A DNA stretch of 26,851 nt from assembly GCA_031262895.1 (NCBI GenBank), contig JAISGW010000070.1:1-26851 (forward strand), written 5' to 3'. Of the stretch, positions 1 to 9,352 are shown in pieces. Within the stretch, counting starts at the first letter, position 1, and each line of letters begins with the position of its first letter. The notes under the pieces are model-generated. The model saw nothing but the letters and a program-made list of their open reading frames with translations, made no database searches and was not told where the DNA came from. The stretch comes from Tannerella sp. GTDB lineage: Bacteria; Bacteroidota; Bacteroidia; Bacteroidales; Tannerellaceae. The position numbers and the translations under genes were made by a program.

Positions 1-1025
1 GCGCCGAAGCTTTCCTGTATCCGTATCCAGAGGGCGGCCCCTTCCAGATGTTCTATTTGCAAGGCGAGGGGTGTCGTGAGCGTGTTCTTTTTCCCGCGCC
101 GGAGTTCCTTTTCCACAACTTCTGCCACTAAGCGGCGAATTAGTCCCGACAAAGGTGCATCCGGCGCCCCCGCCAATTGCCCGGCCGCTTGCCTGAAGAA
201 TTCCTTGGCATGGAGACGCGTGGTCAGTTCGGCCTCCACCTCGCTTTCGGGCACTAAGCCCAAGGCGTAAGCCCGGGAGAAATCGGCAAGCGACAACAGC
301 GGCTTCGACAAGGCCACGGCCGGTTGGGGCTGCAAGTAATGGGCCGCTTGATAAAAGGCATATACCAGGTAGAATTGCACGGCAAAAGCCTTGTCGTCGG
401 CCTTTTCGCGGAAAGGCTTGCCCATCCAGTAGCTGATAGCGCTGTGTTGGAAGAAGTAGACCGATAGTCCTTCGCTGCCTTGCGGCTTATACACTTGTTT
501 AGACTGCTCCTTCTTCATCAGGGGAAGGGCGGAGGCCAGCAGGTTAGCTGCGAGGCGGTTCGCATAAGCGGCGTCCCAATGGCTTTTCCCCAAACGGTAG
601 GTGATGCGTACCAATTCGGTAAAATGAGGCAGCTTTAACAGGGCCGGCTTCAAACCGGAAAGGTCGAACCCGAAGAAACGCCGTATTCCGGGGTTGAAGG
701 CCCGGTTGATGTATTCGGGCGCGGTGAGGCTGTGACGGCTTTCCTCCCAATTGGTGGATAAGAGGAAAAGCAATTGCAATAGCGTAGGAAAGTTTTTTAT
801 CTCTTCCTTGTAAAAATCCTCCCATAGCGGGAGGTCGTCGACGGCTCCCCGCTTTTGGCTGCGTAAGAGCGCGTCCATTTTCACGAAAATGGAATAGGCC
901 GGGGGCAAGGACTTTTTCAATTTGCCGAAGAAGGAAGTTTGCAGCAGCGGAAAAGCCTTCTTTGGCTCGAAATTCACTTCAGGCTCCACTGTTGGAAAAG
1001 CAAGTTTGTCTGATATAGGTTGCAT
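1..1025 (-). CDS. Uncharacterised protein, N-terminal 341 residues (3' end outside window)
   Basis: The reading frame is open from an ATG at 1025 to the left edge without a stop. The product starts MQPISDKLAFPTVEP and is rich in Leu, Ala, Lys and aromatic residues, with a helical look. There is no signal peptide, membrane segment or recognisable catalytic motif, so I expect a soluble cytoplasmic protein. I do not recognise the family. Large Bacteroidota proteins of the DUF4132/DUF5724 type are a possibility I cannot support by a motif. The gene begins 71 bp after the sprA stop codon and has its own promoter candidate in that gap. It is therefore probably a separate unit rather than the end of the ruvA-sprA operon. 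Codon use matches the neighbours, so nothing suggests recent transfer. The frame is well supported; the function is unknown. Confidence 0.8.
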   Translation of the reverse strand, partial: MQPISDKLAFPTVEPEVNFEPKKAFPLLQTSFFGKLKKSLPPAYSIFVKMDALLRSQKRGAVDDLPLWEDFYKEEIKNFPTLLQLLFLLSTNWEESRHSLTAPEYINRAFNPGIRRFFGFDLSGLKPALLKLPHFTELVRITYRLGKSHWDAAYANRLAANLLASALPLMKKEQSKQVYKPQGSEGLSVYFFQHSAISYWMGKPFREKADDKAFAVQFYLVYAFYQAAHYLQPQPAVALSKPLLSLADFSRAYALGLVPESEVEAELTTRLHAKEFFRQAAGQLAGAPDAPLSGLIRRLVAEVVEKELRRGKKNTLTTPLALQIEHLEGAALWIRIQESFG

Positions 1026-1061
1026 CTTGTTGTTCAAAAATCACACACAGGTTCGTTGTCG

Positions 1062-1093
1062 CAAAATAAGTGAATTCCCTTTGGATATGCAAA
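1062..1093 (-). promoter_or_regulatory. Candidate Bacteroidota promoter for the left-edge gene
   Basis: On the minus strand a TTTG (-33 type, 1090-1093) is followed after 20 nt by TTATTTTG (1062-1069). The latter matches the -7 consensus TAnnTTTG at all but one fixed position. The predicted transcript would start near 1055, giving a leader of about 30 nt before the ATG at 1025. The promoter lies just beyond the sprA stop codon. Confidence 0.45.
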
Positions 1094-1096
1094 GGC

Positions 1097-4000
1097 CTAT
1101 TGGGTGAAGTTCAGGCGAATGGAGATGCCGTAGTTGGCATTGGACGTGGGGAAAGAGGCGCTTGATATAAGTGGGTTGTTGATTTGCAAGTCGTAAAAAG
1201 CCTGAAGGGTGACGGCTTTGCTCATGTTGTAGCTGGCCGTAAACTGCACGGTTTTGGACACGCTGCCGCTGGTGGCTTGTGCGGTGGCGTCTTGAATCTT
1301 GCGTATGACGGAGAGCATCTTCTGGTAGGAATAATTCAATTGCAGGGTCAAGTCGTTGCTGAAGCCGGGGGTGGCTTTGCGCTTGAGCACCTTGTTAAAT
1401 TCGGTTAGTTTGTATCCTAAGCCGAAGGTGATTTCGCGGGAAAGGGCTTCCACCATCTGGAAGGAGGTAAGGTTGAGGTTGAGGGTGCGGGTCGTATTGT
1501 AAAGGGCGCGCAGGGTCATGTTGTTCGCCAGCGTACCGTCAATGCCCAGCAGCGGGCTGAAACCGTCGGCCAGGGTGACGGAGCCTATGCTCAGTTTGGA
1601 AGAAGGCACGGGATTGCCGCTGGCGGCGTCTTGCACGAAGCCCAGTCCGTTCCCGGCGTCCACCCAGTTCAGGACAGAGGAGTAGTCGCCTACGCTGTAT
1701 TGGCTGCGGTAGGTATGCGAGAGGGTCAAGGTCTTGAAATATTTCTTCACGGGTGCCAGTTTGATAAGGCCGTCGTAAGTGATGTTCCAATTGGGCATCA
1801 TGGATTTTAGGGCGGGGAAGGGGCTAAAGCCTATGCGTTTGGGGTCGTGCCCCGTATAAGCGGCCAGGAAGGCGGGGATAAGCACGTCGGGCGAGTTGGT
1901 GTTGACGGTTCCGCCGGCCAAGGCCGGGTTATAGGCTTGTCCGGCTAAGGAGGAGCCTTGCAGGAAGCCGCTGTTGGGATACATTGTCCCGTTATATCTG
2001 CCTTGCAGCCGGGAGGCGATGATCTGTCTGTCGGCCAGGAAGCGGTTGAAGGCTTTGGAGGCGTAGTTGTTGCCGGCATTGCCCATTCCTCCGAAGAAAC
2101 TGCCTAAGGAGAAGGTGGTCATCTGGAAATTGCCTCCTTCAAGTTCGGGCATGCCGTCGTACATATATTGTATCTGCGTGTTGTTGGTGGTCTGGCGCAG
2201 GGCGGTGAGGTTGATGTGCAGGCCGCTGATGGGTTCGAGGGTCATGCTCATGTTAAGATTGCTCGAGCCGCTCATGACGGCGGGATTGACATTGTTCTGG
2301 TCGATGACTAACCAGTTCCGTTCGGCCAGCTCGTTAAGATAACTGCGGCGTACGTCGCCGAAGGCAAAGCCGAGGCCGGGCGCCAGCCCGAAGGCGCTGC
2401 GTCCTTGCCCGAAGATGTCGCCCACCTCCGGGGAGAAACCGGGAATCATCATCCCGTCGGTCGAGGCATACTGGAAGCTCAGGCGTTTGACCATCATCAG
2501 GAAGTAGAGTCCCCGTTCGACGGCTTTATCAAGAACACCCTCCTCCTTGGGAGGCGCTGCCTGCAGGTTGAGCACCAGCCTGCCCGTATCGCGGTTCTCG
2601 ATGCGGATACGGGAGAAGTCGAGCGCCTTGTATTTCAACTTGCGGTAAGTTTTTCCGTCGGGGCGGTGGGCACGTATAATGAGGCGCTTGGTCATCAGGC
2701 CGTGGCGCACGATGACGGCACTGTCGCGGCTCAGTTCGATGCTTACTTCTATGGGCTTGGGCTTCCGCTTTTTGACGGCCGGCCGTTGTATGGCCCTGCC
2801 GATGGAGGTGAACTTCGCATTGATGTCGCGCAGGCGCTTGGATTTATTGTACAAGGAGGTGAAGTTCATGCTCCCCTGCCATTGCAGTTGGCGCTGGTTG
2901 CGGATGGTGTTGCCCACATTGATGGAGTCGACTTCCGCCCCGCGGTCCCAGTTGTAGGTGGCCGTGTAGGAGGCGGAGGAATTGATCCAGTTCAACGCCG
3001 GGATGAACTGGAAGGGGAAGTTGTAGCTGAGCATGACCCTTTGGTCGTAGTCCATGGGACGCCCCAGGTGGGCGATGCTTTGCAGCACGGAATCCTTCCA
3101 GAGCCGGTAGTCGTTGGGGTCTAATTTCTTGTTGACCTGCACGTAGGGTTCTTCTATTTGCGCGTTGGTGCCCGAAGAGAAGCTGAAGCGCAGGTTGTTG
3201 GTGAAATTCCAGGTCAGGCCGAAGGAACGGTCCCAGACGAAATTGTCGCTGAAGGTCAAAAGGTTCTTCATGAGTTCCGGCGTGGGGTTCGGGTCGGTCA
3301 GGTCGCGTTGCTGCTCTTCGGTGTAATTGCGGTTCATGTTCGTCTGGAAGGTGATGTTCGATGGCAGGTAGTTGAAGGCGAGCTGCTGGATGTAGCGCGT
3401 ATAGCCGGTCTCTTTCTTCAGCTTCTTGAAAGGTTTGAAGGGCGGCAGGTAGGGGCTGTAAGTATAGCCGAAATTCGCCTGGTAGTTCTGGGTGGTCTGG
3501 TAGGCGATGTCGGGGCTTTGCTGTTTGCTTTCGCTGAAAGCGTAGCCGAAGGAAAAGTTGGCCGGGTCGTAGGGCATGGGTGTCTTGCTGCGCAGGTCTA
3601 CCTTGACATTGTTGAGCGCGATGCTCCTGGTGGTTTCCTGGATACGGGCGAGGTCGCGGATGGAATCCTTGGCCTGCCTGTTGGCGGCCTTGTCGATGGC
3701 GTCGCTGAGCAGGATGTCTTGGTCCAGCGGGTTGTATTTCGGGTCGGTGATATTTTTGGAGTAGGCGTAGTAAAGAGGCAAGCTCACCTTGGCCTTTTCG
3801 GGGAAGAACTTGCCCAGTTCTATATTGGCGGAAACGGCATACTGCTTGAGGTTGTCAAGGCTGCGTTGGGTGAGCGACTGGTCCAAGCCGCCGAAGCCGG
3901 CCGTTTCTATGCGGCCGGTCAGGTTGACGGTGCCCAGGTCTGAGAGGGCCACGTTCATGGTACCGTCGGCGGCCCAGCCGCCGCTTTCGTTGAAGTCGCT

Positions 4001-7000
4001 CAGCCGCATCTCGTCAACCCATACCTCGGCGCTTTTCGTCTCGCGCGAATTATTGCGGACGCCGATCATGATGACCTTCACGTCGGAGAGGCTGGGGTTG
4101 CCCACGACGGTAATCTTGTTGCGCGTATTGTCTGGGTCGTAGGAAGAATAGACCGTGGAATAGCTGACCCCGTTTTTCCCGGCTTGTTTCTCGTTGTTGC
4201 GTTTGAGCTTGAGGTCGGTGAGCACCTGGAAGCGGAAATTCATCATGTTGTTCGAAGGCCATACCTGGTCGGAAGTGAGCAGGGTAGTCCCCGTGCGTGG
4301 CTGCGTCACGGTCATCGGCACATCGTATTCGTAGTAGTTGTTCTTGTAGTCGGAACCCAGACGCACGAAGACGGAGAGATCATTGTCAGCGGGCTTGGTG
4401 CCCGATTCGTCGTCGACTAAGGCCTCCGCATGGGTGAAGAGTTGCATACGCTTGTACTGGCGGAGGTCATAAGAGCTGCTCTTATAGACGGCGCGCGCAT
4501 CCTGCGGACCGAGGTTGGTGACCTTCAGGGCGAGCGACTGCTCGTTTTCCTGCGTCAGTTGCGGCTGCCCCGGGTCTATCATGCGGGTGACGCCCGGAGG
4601 AAGGACGTAGTTGACTGGCTTGCGGTCCCCGTTCTCCTCTATGTTGACGGCGGAGACGTCTAACGAGGCGTTGGAGGGGGCGCCTTCCGCCAGGCTCTGC
4701 TCGTAAGTGCGCCAGTCTCCGCGTTCCAGCTCAAACTCGCCGAAGCGCAGGATGGTCGTGTCGGTGAAGTCGGTCATGTACATGCGCATGAAGCGTATGC
4801 TTTTGAAATCGCTGATGCTGCCTATTTTCTTGGTGTATTCCTTGATGGGAATTTTGAACTGATACCAGGTGACGGTCGACTGCTTCCCGTTGGCCAGCGT
4901 GACGGTCGCCTTTCTGGTGTCGACGATGTAGTCGTTGCCCACGTGCATGTCTTGCGGCCGGAGGGAGACCCTGTACTGGTAATAGCTCTCGTTCTCGTTC
5001 ATCGTGTTGTCCTGGTTGAAGTCCTCCACGTCGGGCGTGGAACGGGAAGCCGTGTTATAAGAAGCATTGCCGGATATGGCGCTGTTGCCTTCCGTGCCGT
5101 TGTAATATTTGTATCGATCGAGGATGCTGGCCTTTTCCCTGTCCAAGTCGGCACCCCGGTAATAATGGTAGTTGTCGCCGGCGGGGTCGGCTTCGAATTG
5201 GGCAAAGACATTGGGATTGAGGATGCCCTTGAGCTTTTGCAGGTAATTCTCATAGGTGGGATACTTGGCCTCTTCCGCCGAGCTTAGGCCATTGAAGCCC
5301 ACGTCCTGCAAGGCGCGGGCACCGGCGGTGTTGTCGAAGGCATAAACGGTGCTCTGCTGGTTGGGCACCTTGCCCCAGACGGTGTAATCCACCTTCGTCG
5401 TGTCGCCGTCGATAGGCAGGCCGTTCTCGAAGAACTTCTTCTCGTCCTTGAGCACGTCTTCCGATATTTCGCCCAGGTCGAAGTAGAGGTCGCCGCCGGG
5501 GGAGCTGGGCTTGTAGATATAGGGGTCAAGCATCCAGAATTCTATGTATTCGATGTTGGCGGTCTCGAAGTCGGTCTGGTCGAGCTTGCGCATCATGCCG
5601 CCCCAATGTTTCTGCGGGTTGGCCAGGGTGCCGTCGGGCTGCATGTCGGCCGTGTTCAGGTTGTAAGGGCCGCGGGTGTTGGGATAGTAGGCCACGTTGA
5701 GCACGCTCAGCACGTTGCTTTCCGTGTAGGTGAGGTCGCGGTTGGGGAAGAGTTCGCTGGTCTGCACGGCACGCACGTATTGGTTGGAGAGCTGATCCTT
5801 GTCCTGCTTGAGGTAATTGGGCATCAGCGGGGAGCTGGTGCGGGTGAAGAGGGGGTCGATGACATACCAGGCGAATAAGGCCCGATTCTTTCCGTAGTCG
5901 ATATTATTGCTCAACGAGGCCTCGGGAAACTTGGGGTTCGTGTCCTCGTAAGGCGTGGACGCCAGGTTCCAGGAGGAAGGGTCCATGAGGCTGAAGCTGC
6001 TCTGGGTGGATTCGAAGTCGTCCAAGTAGGAATATTTGCCGGTGTACTTGTTCTGGTAATGCCCGGCTATCAGGTTGGCAAATTCGGCATTCAGGGAGAT
6101 TTGGCTGGGCTTGGTCAGCTCTAAGAGCGGCAGCTTGTCGAAGAGGTTGGTCAGCCATTGGCTCTGGGTCTTCCATGAGGTGTTCAGACCCCAGAGTGTG
6201 TTGTTGACCGACTCGTCACCGTAGGCAGTCTTCGTGGTGAGCGGCATTTCGGAGAGGTGCATCAGGGTGCCGCCCAATGAGAAGTTCTTGTTGAATTGGT
6301 AATTCAGGTCAATGCCCGCCATCGTCTTGCGCTGCATGCTGTAAGTGGACTGGTTTTCGAGGCTGACGCTGACCGGCACCTTGGAAGCGATGATGCTTTG
6401 GTTGAGTATGGTGACCACGCCGGAGGCGTAGTCGACCACGTAGTCCACGTTTTCGACCAGCTTTTGGCCGTTGGCCGTCACCACCACGGAACCCTGAGCC
6501 ACGTTGGTGGCGTCCAATTGGATTTCGGCCCCCGAGGAGGCCTGGTATTCGCCGCTCAGCTCGAACTTGTTCTTCTCGGCCATCTGCTGGGCGACCGTCT
6601 GGGTGGAGTCGTAAAGCTCCTGGAAGACATATTTGTCGGCCACGGCGGGGTCGTTGATTTTACTTCGCAGGTAAGAGCCGAAAGGCTCCACTTCGGGGAA
6701 AAATATCCAGCCGTTGGCGGCCTGCACCGTCACCCCTTCCACGAAGTCGAAGATGCCGTCGGGATGGCTTTCCTGTTTCGTGTTCAGGCGATCCAAGTTC
6801 AGCACCCGCAACAGCAGTTGGTTCTTGATGGCCCCGTCGGGCAGGTAGCTGACGTAGGTGCCTGTCGTATCGTTCTGGTAAAGGACATTTAGCTTGAAGT
6901 TCGAGGCTTGGATGGAGTAGGCGCCCAGGGCGTAAACGTTCTTCATCATCAGGTTCCAGTAGGGCATCTGCGGGGAAAGGGCGGTGCCCTTGATGAGTTT

Positions 7001-8506
7001 CAGGAAGAGGGCGCCGGTGGTGTTCTCGGTGTTGTCGGTGGAGAATTCGCCCACCTGGTAGGCCGTGCCGTTGTATTGGTATTCGAAGGCGACGGCCAGC
7101 ACCTCGTCCGACTGCAGGGCGGTGTTGAGCGAGATGTACCCTAATTGCTTGTTGACGGTGTACTCGGAGGCGTCCAGCAGGCGGGCGTTTTCTATTTTCT
7201 CGAAATCGCGTCCCCCGGTGAAGCTCCCGCCCAGCACCTGGCTGGCCTTGCTCAGGTCGCGGGCGCCCGAGAATTCGCTTTGCAGGCGTCCGTACAGGGT
7301 GTTGGCCTTGTTGTAGGGGATGTCCAAGCTGCCCAGCGGCTGCACCTGCGCCGGGTTGGAGATATGCGTGTGCTCGCCCAGGTCGGAAAAGGCCACGATG
7401 TTGCGCGCCTGGTTGAAGTTGCTGCGCTTGTTGGTCACCCAGACCTCCACGCGGTTGATGGTGACTGCCGAGTTGATGTAGGGGAATTGTTTCAGGGCCT
7501 CGTCGTAATGGTCGCGGAAATACTGCGCCAGGAAGAAGTGCCGGTTGGCGTCGTACTGGTCGACGGTGATTTCGAAAGGTTTGGTCTGCACCCCTCCTTT
7601 GGCGTTCACCGTTTGCGTTTGCGACTTCTGCTGGGCCAAAAGGGCATTGATGCGCAGCTTGCCGAATTGCAACTGGGTCTTGACGCCGAAGAGGGCGGCC
7701 CCGCCGTTGATGAGGGAGTTGTTGGTGCTCATGCTCACGTTGCCGGCCTCCAGGTCTTTGACGATTTCGTCCTCCTCGCCGGTGTACCCCAGCTTGAGGT
7801 TCTTGGAGTCGAAGCTGAAAGCCGTCTCCGTGTTGTAGTTCATGTTGAAGTTGACCTTCGTGCCCACCGAGGCCTGCACGTTGAACTGTATGTTCTGGTC
7901 GAAGTCGAAATAGCTGTGGCTGCGGGAGCGTTCCGGCAAGGAGGGGTTGTCGGTGCTGTTGTGCTTGATGCCCAGCTTGAGTTCGGCGGAACCTTGGGGG
8001 CGGATTTGCACGCCGCCCTTGCCGAATATCCGGTCGGCCGGTCCGAGGTCGAACTGCATGTCCATGGGGTTGAACTTCTTGTTCTGGGCCTCCTTGAAGG
8101 CCTCGTCGTTCTTCTCGCGGTAGTAGGCGCGCAAGGACTGCTGCATGTCGTAATTGGAATATTCTTCGGGCGTAAGCATAAGGGGGGTGCCGATGTCCAT
8201 GTCGCCGATACGGGTATGGAATACATAAGTGCCGGTCTTGGTGTCGTATTCCACCGTGCTTTTCACGTTCTCCGGCGTTTTCAAGTCGGCCGGCGGTTGT
8301 TTCAGCAGGTCCTCGTAAGTCTCCGGCTCGGTTTTGGCTACGGGGTAGCGCGGCGCCTGCACGCTGTCGCCCTTGGTCAGGCTGTCCTGTGCGGCAGGCA
8401 CGACCGGCGGCTGCGGCAGCCGCGGAAGGCCGGCATGCAAAGTGAAAAAGCCCGCCATCGACAAAAGCAGCAGCAGGCTGGATATATGTTTCGCGCGATT
8501 CCGCAT
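1097..8506 (-). CDS. sprA: Cell surface protein SprA, T9SS outer-membrane translocon
   Basis: SprA (Sov in Porphyromonas gingivalis) is the giant beta-barrel that passes type 9 secretion substrates across the outer membrane and is needed for gliding in motile relatives. The 2469-residue product fits the family's usual 2300-2500. It starts with a Sec signal peptide (basic start, Leu-rich core to about residue 26) and a proline-rich mature N-terminus. The rest shows alternating aromatic/polar strands typical of a large barrel and ends in a strand finishing RLNFTQ. The frame is intact from end to end. Its ATG directly abuts the ruvA TAA (TAAATG, 0 nt between), so translation is probably coupled to ruvA. 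The ruvA-sprA order is common in Bacteroidota, from memory. No other T9SS gene is in the window. Identification is strong; barrel topology is known from the family, not seen here. Confidence 0.95.
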   Translation of the reverse strand: MRNRAKHISSLLLLLSMAGFFTLHAGLPRLPQPPVVPAAQDSLTKGDSVQAPRYPVAKTEPETYEDLLKQPPADLKTPENVKSTVEYDTKTGTYVFHTRIGDMDIGTPLMLTPEEYSNYDMQQSLRAYYREKNDEAFKEAQNKKFNPMDMQFDLGPADRIFGKGGVQIRPQGSAELKLGIKHNSTDNPSLPERSRSHSYFDFDQNIQFNVQASVGTKVNFNMNYNTETAFSFDSKNLKLGYTGEEDEIVKDLEAGNVSMSTNNSLINGGAALFGVKTQLQFGKLRINALLAQQKSQTQTVNAKGGVQTKPFEITVDQYDANRHFFLAQYFRDHYDEALKQFPYINSAVTINRVEVWVTNKRSNFNQARNIVAFSDLGEHTHISNPAQVQPLGSLDIPYNKANTLYGRLQSEFSGARDLSKASQVLGGSFTGGRDFEKIENARLLDASEYTVNKQLGYISLNTALQSDEVLAVAFEYQYNGTAYQVGEFSTDNTENTTGALFLKLIKGTALSPQMPYWNLMMKNVYALGAYSIQASNFKLNVLYQNDTTGTYVSYLPDGAIKNQLLLRVLNLDRLNTKQESHPDGIFDFVEGVTVQAANGWIFFPEVEPFGSYLRSKINDPAVADKYVFQELYDSTQTVAQQMAEKNKFELSGEYQASSGAEIQLDATNVAQGSVVVTANGQKLVENVDYVVDYASGVVTILNQSIIASKVPVSVSLENQSTYSMQRKTMAGIDLNYQFNKNFSLGGTLMHLSEMPLTTKTAYGDESVNNTLWGLNTSWKTQSQWLTNLFDKLPLLELTKPSQISLNAEFANLIAGHYQNKYTGKYSYLDDFESTQSSFSLMDPSSWNLASTPYEDTNPKFPEASLSNNIDYGKNRALFAWYVIDPLFTRTSSPLMPNYLKQDKDQLSNQYVRAVQTSELFPNRDLTYTESNVLSVLNVAYYPNTRGPYNLNTADMQPDGTLANPQKHWGGMMRKLDQTDFETANIEYIEFWMLDPYIYKPSSPGGDLYFDLGEISEDVLKDEKKFFENGLPIDGDTTKVDYTVWGKVPNQQSTVYAFDNTAGARALQDVGFNGLSSAEEAKYPTYENYLQKLKGILNPNVFAQFEADPAGDNYHYYRGADLDREKASILDRYKYYNGTEGNSAISGNASYNTASRSTPDVEDFNQDNTMNENESYYQYRVSLRPQDMHVGNDYIVDTRKATVTLANGKQSTVTWYQFKIPIKEYTKKIGSISDFKSIRFMRMYMTDFTDTTILRFGEFELERGDWRTYEQSLAEGAPSNASLDVSAVNIEENGDRKPVNYVLPPGVTRMIDPGQPQLTQENEQSLALKVTNLGPQDARAVYKSSSYDLRQYKRMQLFTHAEALVDDESGTKPADNDLSVFVRLGSDYKNNYYEYDVPMTVTQPRTGTTLLTSDQVWPSNNMMNFRFQVLTDLKLKRNNEKQAGKNGVSYSTVYSSYDPDNTRNKITVVGNPSLSDVKVIMIGVRNNSRETKSAEVWVDEMRLSDFNESGGWAADGTMNVALSDLGTVNLTGRIETAGFGGLDQSLTQRSLDNLKQYAVSANIELGKFFPEKAKVSLPLYYAYSKNITDPKYNPLDQDILLSDAIDKAANRQAKDSIRDLARIQETTRSIALNNVKVDLRSKTPMPYDPANFSFGYAFSESKQQSPDIAYQTTQNYQANFGYTYSPYLPPFKPFKKLKKETGYTRYIQQLAFNYLPSNITFQTNMNRNYTEEQQRDLTDPNPTPELMKNLLTFSDNFVWDRSFGLTWNFTNNLRFSFSSGTNAQIEEPYVQVNKKLDPNDYRLWKDSVLQSIAHLGRPMDYDQRVMLSYNFPFQFIPALNWINSSASYTATYNWDRGAEVDSINVGNTIRNQRQLQWQGSMNFTSLYNKSKRLRDINAKFTSIGRAIQRPAVKKRKPKPIEVSIELSRDSAVIVRHGLMTKRLIIRAHRPDGKTYRKLKYKALDFSRIRIENRDTGRLVLNLQAAPPKEEGVLDKAVERGLYFLMMVKRLSFQYASTDGMMIPGFSPEVGDIFGQGRSAFGLAPGLGFAFGDVRRSYLNELAERNWLVIDQNNVNPAVMSGSSNLNMSMTLEPISGLHINLTALRQTTNNTQIQYMYDGMPELEGGNFQMTTFSLGSFFGGMGNAGNNYASKAFNRFLADRQIIASRLQGRYNGTMYPNSGFLQGSSLAGQAYNPALAGGTVNTNSPDVLIPAFLAAYTGHDPKRIGFSPFPALKSMMPNWNITYDGLIKLAPVKKYFKTLTLSHTYRSQYSVGDYSSVLNWVDAGNGLGFVQDAASGNPVPSSKLSIGSVTLADGFSPLLGIDGTLANNMTLRALYNTTRTLNLNLTSFQMVEALSREITFGLGYKLTEFNKVLKRKATPGFSNDLTLQLNYSYQKMLSVIRKIQDATAQATSGSVSKTVQFTASYNMSKAVTLQAFYDLQINNPLISSASFPTSNANYGISIRLNFTQ

Positions 8507-9046
8507 TTAGAACATCCGAAAGGCTTGCTTGATGACTTCCTCGACTTGAAGCTCGGGATTGCTTTTCAGGATGGCAAGCACCACCTTCTGCGAGGCGGCC
8601 CGCTGGTAGCCCATGGCCATCAGGGCCGATACGGCGTCTTCGGCCACCCCGGCATAGCCCGTGGCCGTGGCACCGCCCAAGGCGGAGACCTCCGAGGGTT
8701 TCACCTTGTTCTTCAAGTCCACCAGGATGCGCTGCGCCGTCTTCAGGCCGATACCCTTGACGGCCGTCAAGGCCCGCTCGTCCTGGCCTGAGATGACCTG
8801 CACCAGCTCGGCGGGAGGATAGGAGGAGAGGATGGTGCGCGCCGTGTTGGGGCCTACCCCCGAGACCGAGGTCAGCAGCAGATACAGCCCGCGCTCCTCG
8901 GTGCTGGAGAAGCCGTAAAGCAGGTGGGCGTCCTCGCGTATCACCTCATAGACGTATATCTTCCCCGAGGCCTTCCCCGTAAAAGCGCTGTATGTGTACA
9001 GCGAGATGTTCAGCTCGTAGCCCACGCCGCCGCATTCCATGACCAT
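8507..9046 (-). CDS. ruvA: Holliday junction helicase subunit RuvA (179 aa from internal start; normal N-terminus cut off by amber codon)
   Basis: RuvA binds four-way DNA junctions and loads the RuvB motor for branch migration. Visible parts are the OB-fold remainder (ECGGVGYELNISLYTYSAF), two helix-hairpin-helix motifs (SVSGVGPNTA and VKGIGLKTA), and the C-terminal RuvB-binding domain (EDAVSALMAMGYQ). The expected gene starts at 9094: an ATG there has a strong upstream AAGGAG and encodes MIDY, then TAG, then KGEITELAPAR in the same frame, exactly the usual RuvA N-terminus. The amber at 9080-9082 blocks that start. The longest open protein begins at ATG 9046 (codon 17) and lacks the first OB-fold strand. 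It may be made by internal initiation, by amber read-through, or the stop may be a sequencing error. RuvB and RuvC are not in the window. Family identity is certain; the functional state is not. Confidence 0.85.
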   Translation of the reverse strand: MVMECGGVGYELNISLYTYSAFTGKASGKIYVYEVIREDAHLLYGFSSTEERGLYLLLTSVSGVGPNTARTILSSYPPAELVQVISGQDERALTAVKGIGLKTAQRILVDLKNKVKPSEVSALGGATATGYAGVAEDAVSALMAMGYQRAASQKVVLAILKSNPELQVEEVIKQAFRMF

Positions 9047-9094
9047 CCGCGCCGGTGCCAGCTCCGTTATCTCGCCTTTCTAGTAGTCTATCAT
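9047..9094 (-). other. ruvA: Interrupted 5' end of ruvA with in-frame TAG at codon 5
   Basis: These 16 codons read MIDY-stop-KGEITELAPAR and join in frame to the rest of ruvA. The TAG occupies 9080-9082. The residue normally found here is a hydrophobic one such as Ile, Val or Leu, so a single change from a TTG (Leu) codon would create it. A Shine-Dalgarno AAGGAG sits about 8 nt before the 9094 ATG, which shows this was the original start. sprA and the dikinase-like gene at 10592 both end in TAG, so TAG is an ordinary stop in this genome. Confidence 0.85.
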
Positions 9095-9184
9095 AGCTTT
9101 CTCCTTATTATACGCATTATAACGAGTCTCTCCTCCCTTTTATTATAGCGGCTTGCATTGGGCCTCCACCCTCCTTCCTTTCTC

Positions 9185-9352
9185 CAGCCGCCTTGAAACC
9201 GCGTTACACGTATGTAACGGCACTTCAAGAGGTCTTGAAACCGCGTTGCACGCATGTAATGGCATTTCCAGCCGTCTTGAAACCGCGTTACACGCATGTA
9301 AAGGCACTCCCAGCCGTCTTGAAACGGCTTTGCACGCATGTAATGGCACTTC
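9185..9352. repeat. Tandem repeat, four copies of a 42-bp unit
   Basis: Units run 9185-9226, 9227-9268, 9269-9310 and 9311-9352, with a partial fifth start at 9353. Copies differ at a few positions each. Shared blocks include CTTGAAACCGCGTT (altered in the fourth copy), CACG(C/T)ATGTAA and GGCA. Each unit has a small inverted repeat around TTACA-N4-TGTAA. It is longest in unit 1, where GTTACA (9203-9208) pairs with TGTAAC (9213-9218). Units 2 and 4 keep it with a G-U wobble. There are no unique spacers, so this is not a CRISPR array. The array lies between genes. Confidence 0.85.

Noticed and set aside
7145..8791. 548-codon plus-strand frame opposite sprA and ruvA
   Set aside because: It is antisense to two well-identified genes, with a Gly/Val/Leu/Arg/His composition typical of the reverse complement of GC-rich coding sequence and no recognisable motif.
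9080..9082. Genome-wide reassignment of TAG to an amino acid
   Set aside because: sprA and the receiver-dikinase gene both end in TAG at their natural C-termini.
9185..9352. CRISPR-like array
   Set aside because: Whole units are repeated with no unique spacers, and no cas genes are present. The same applies to 19374-19549.
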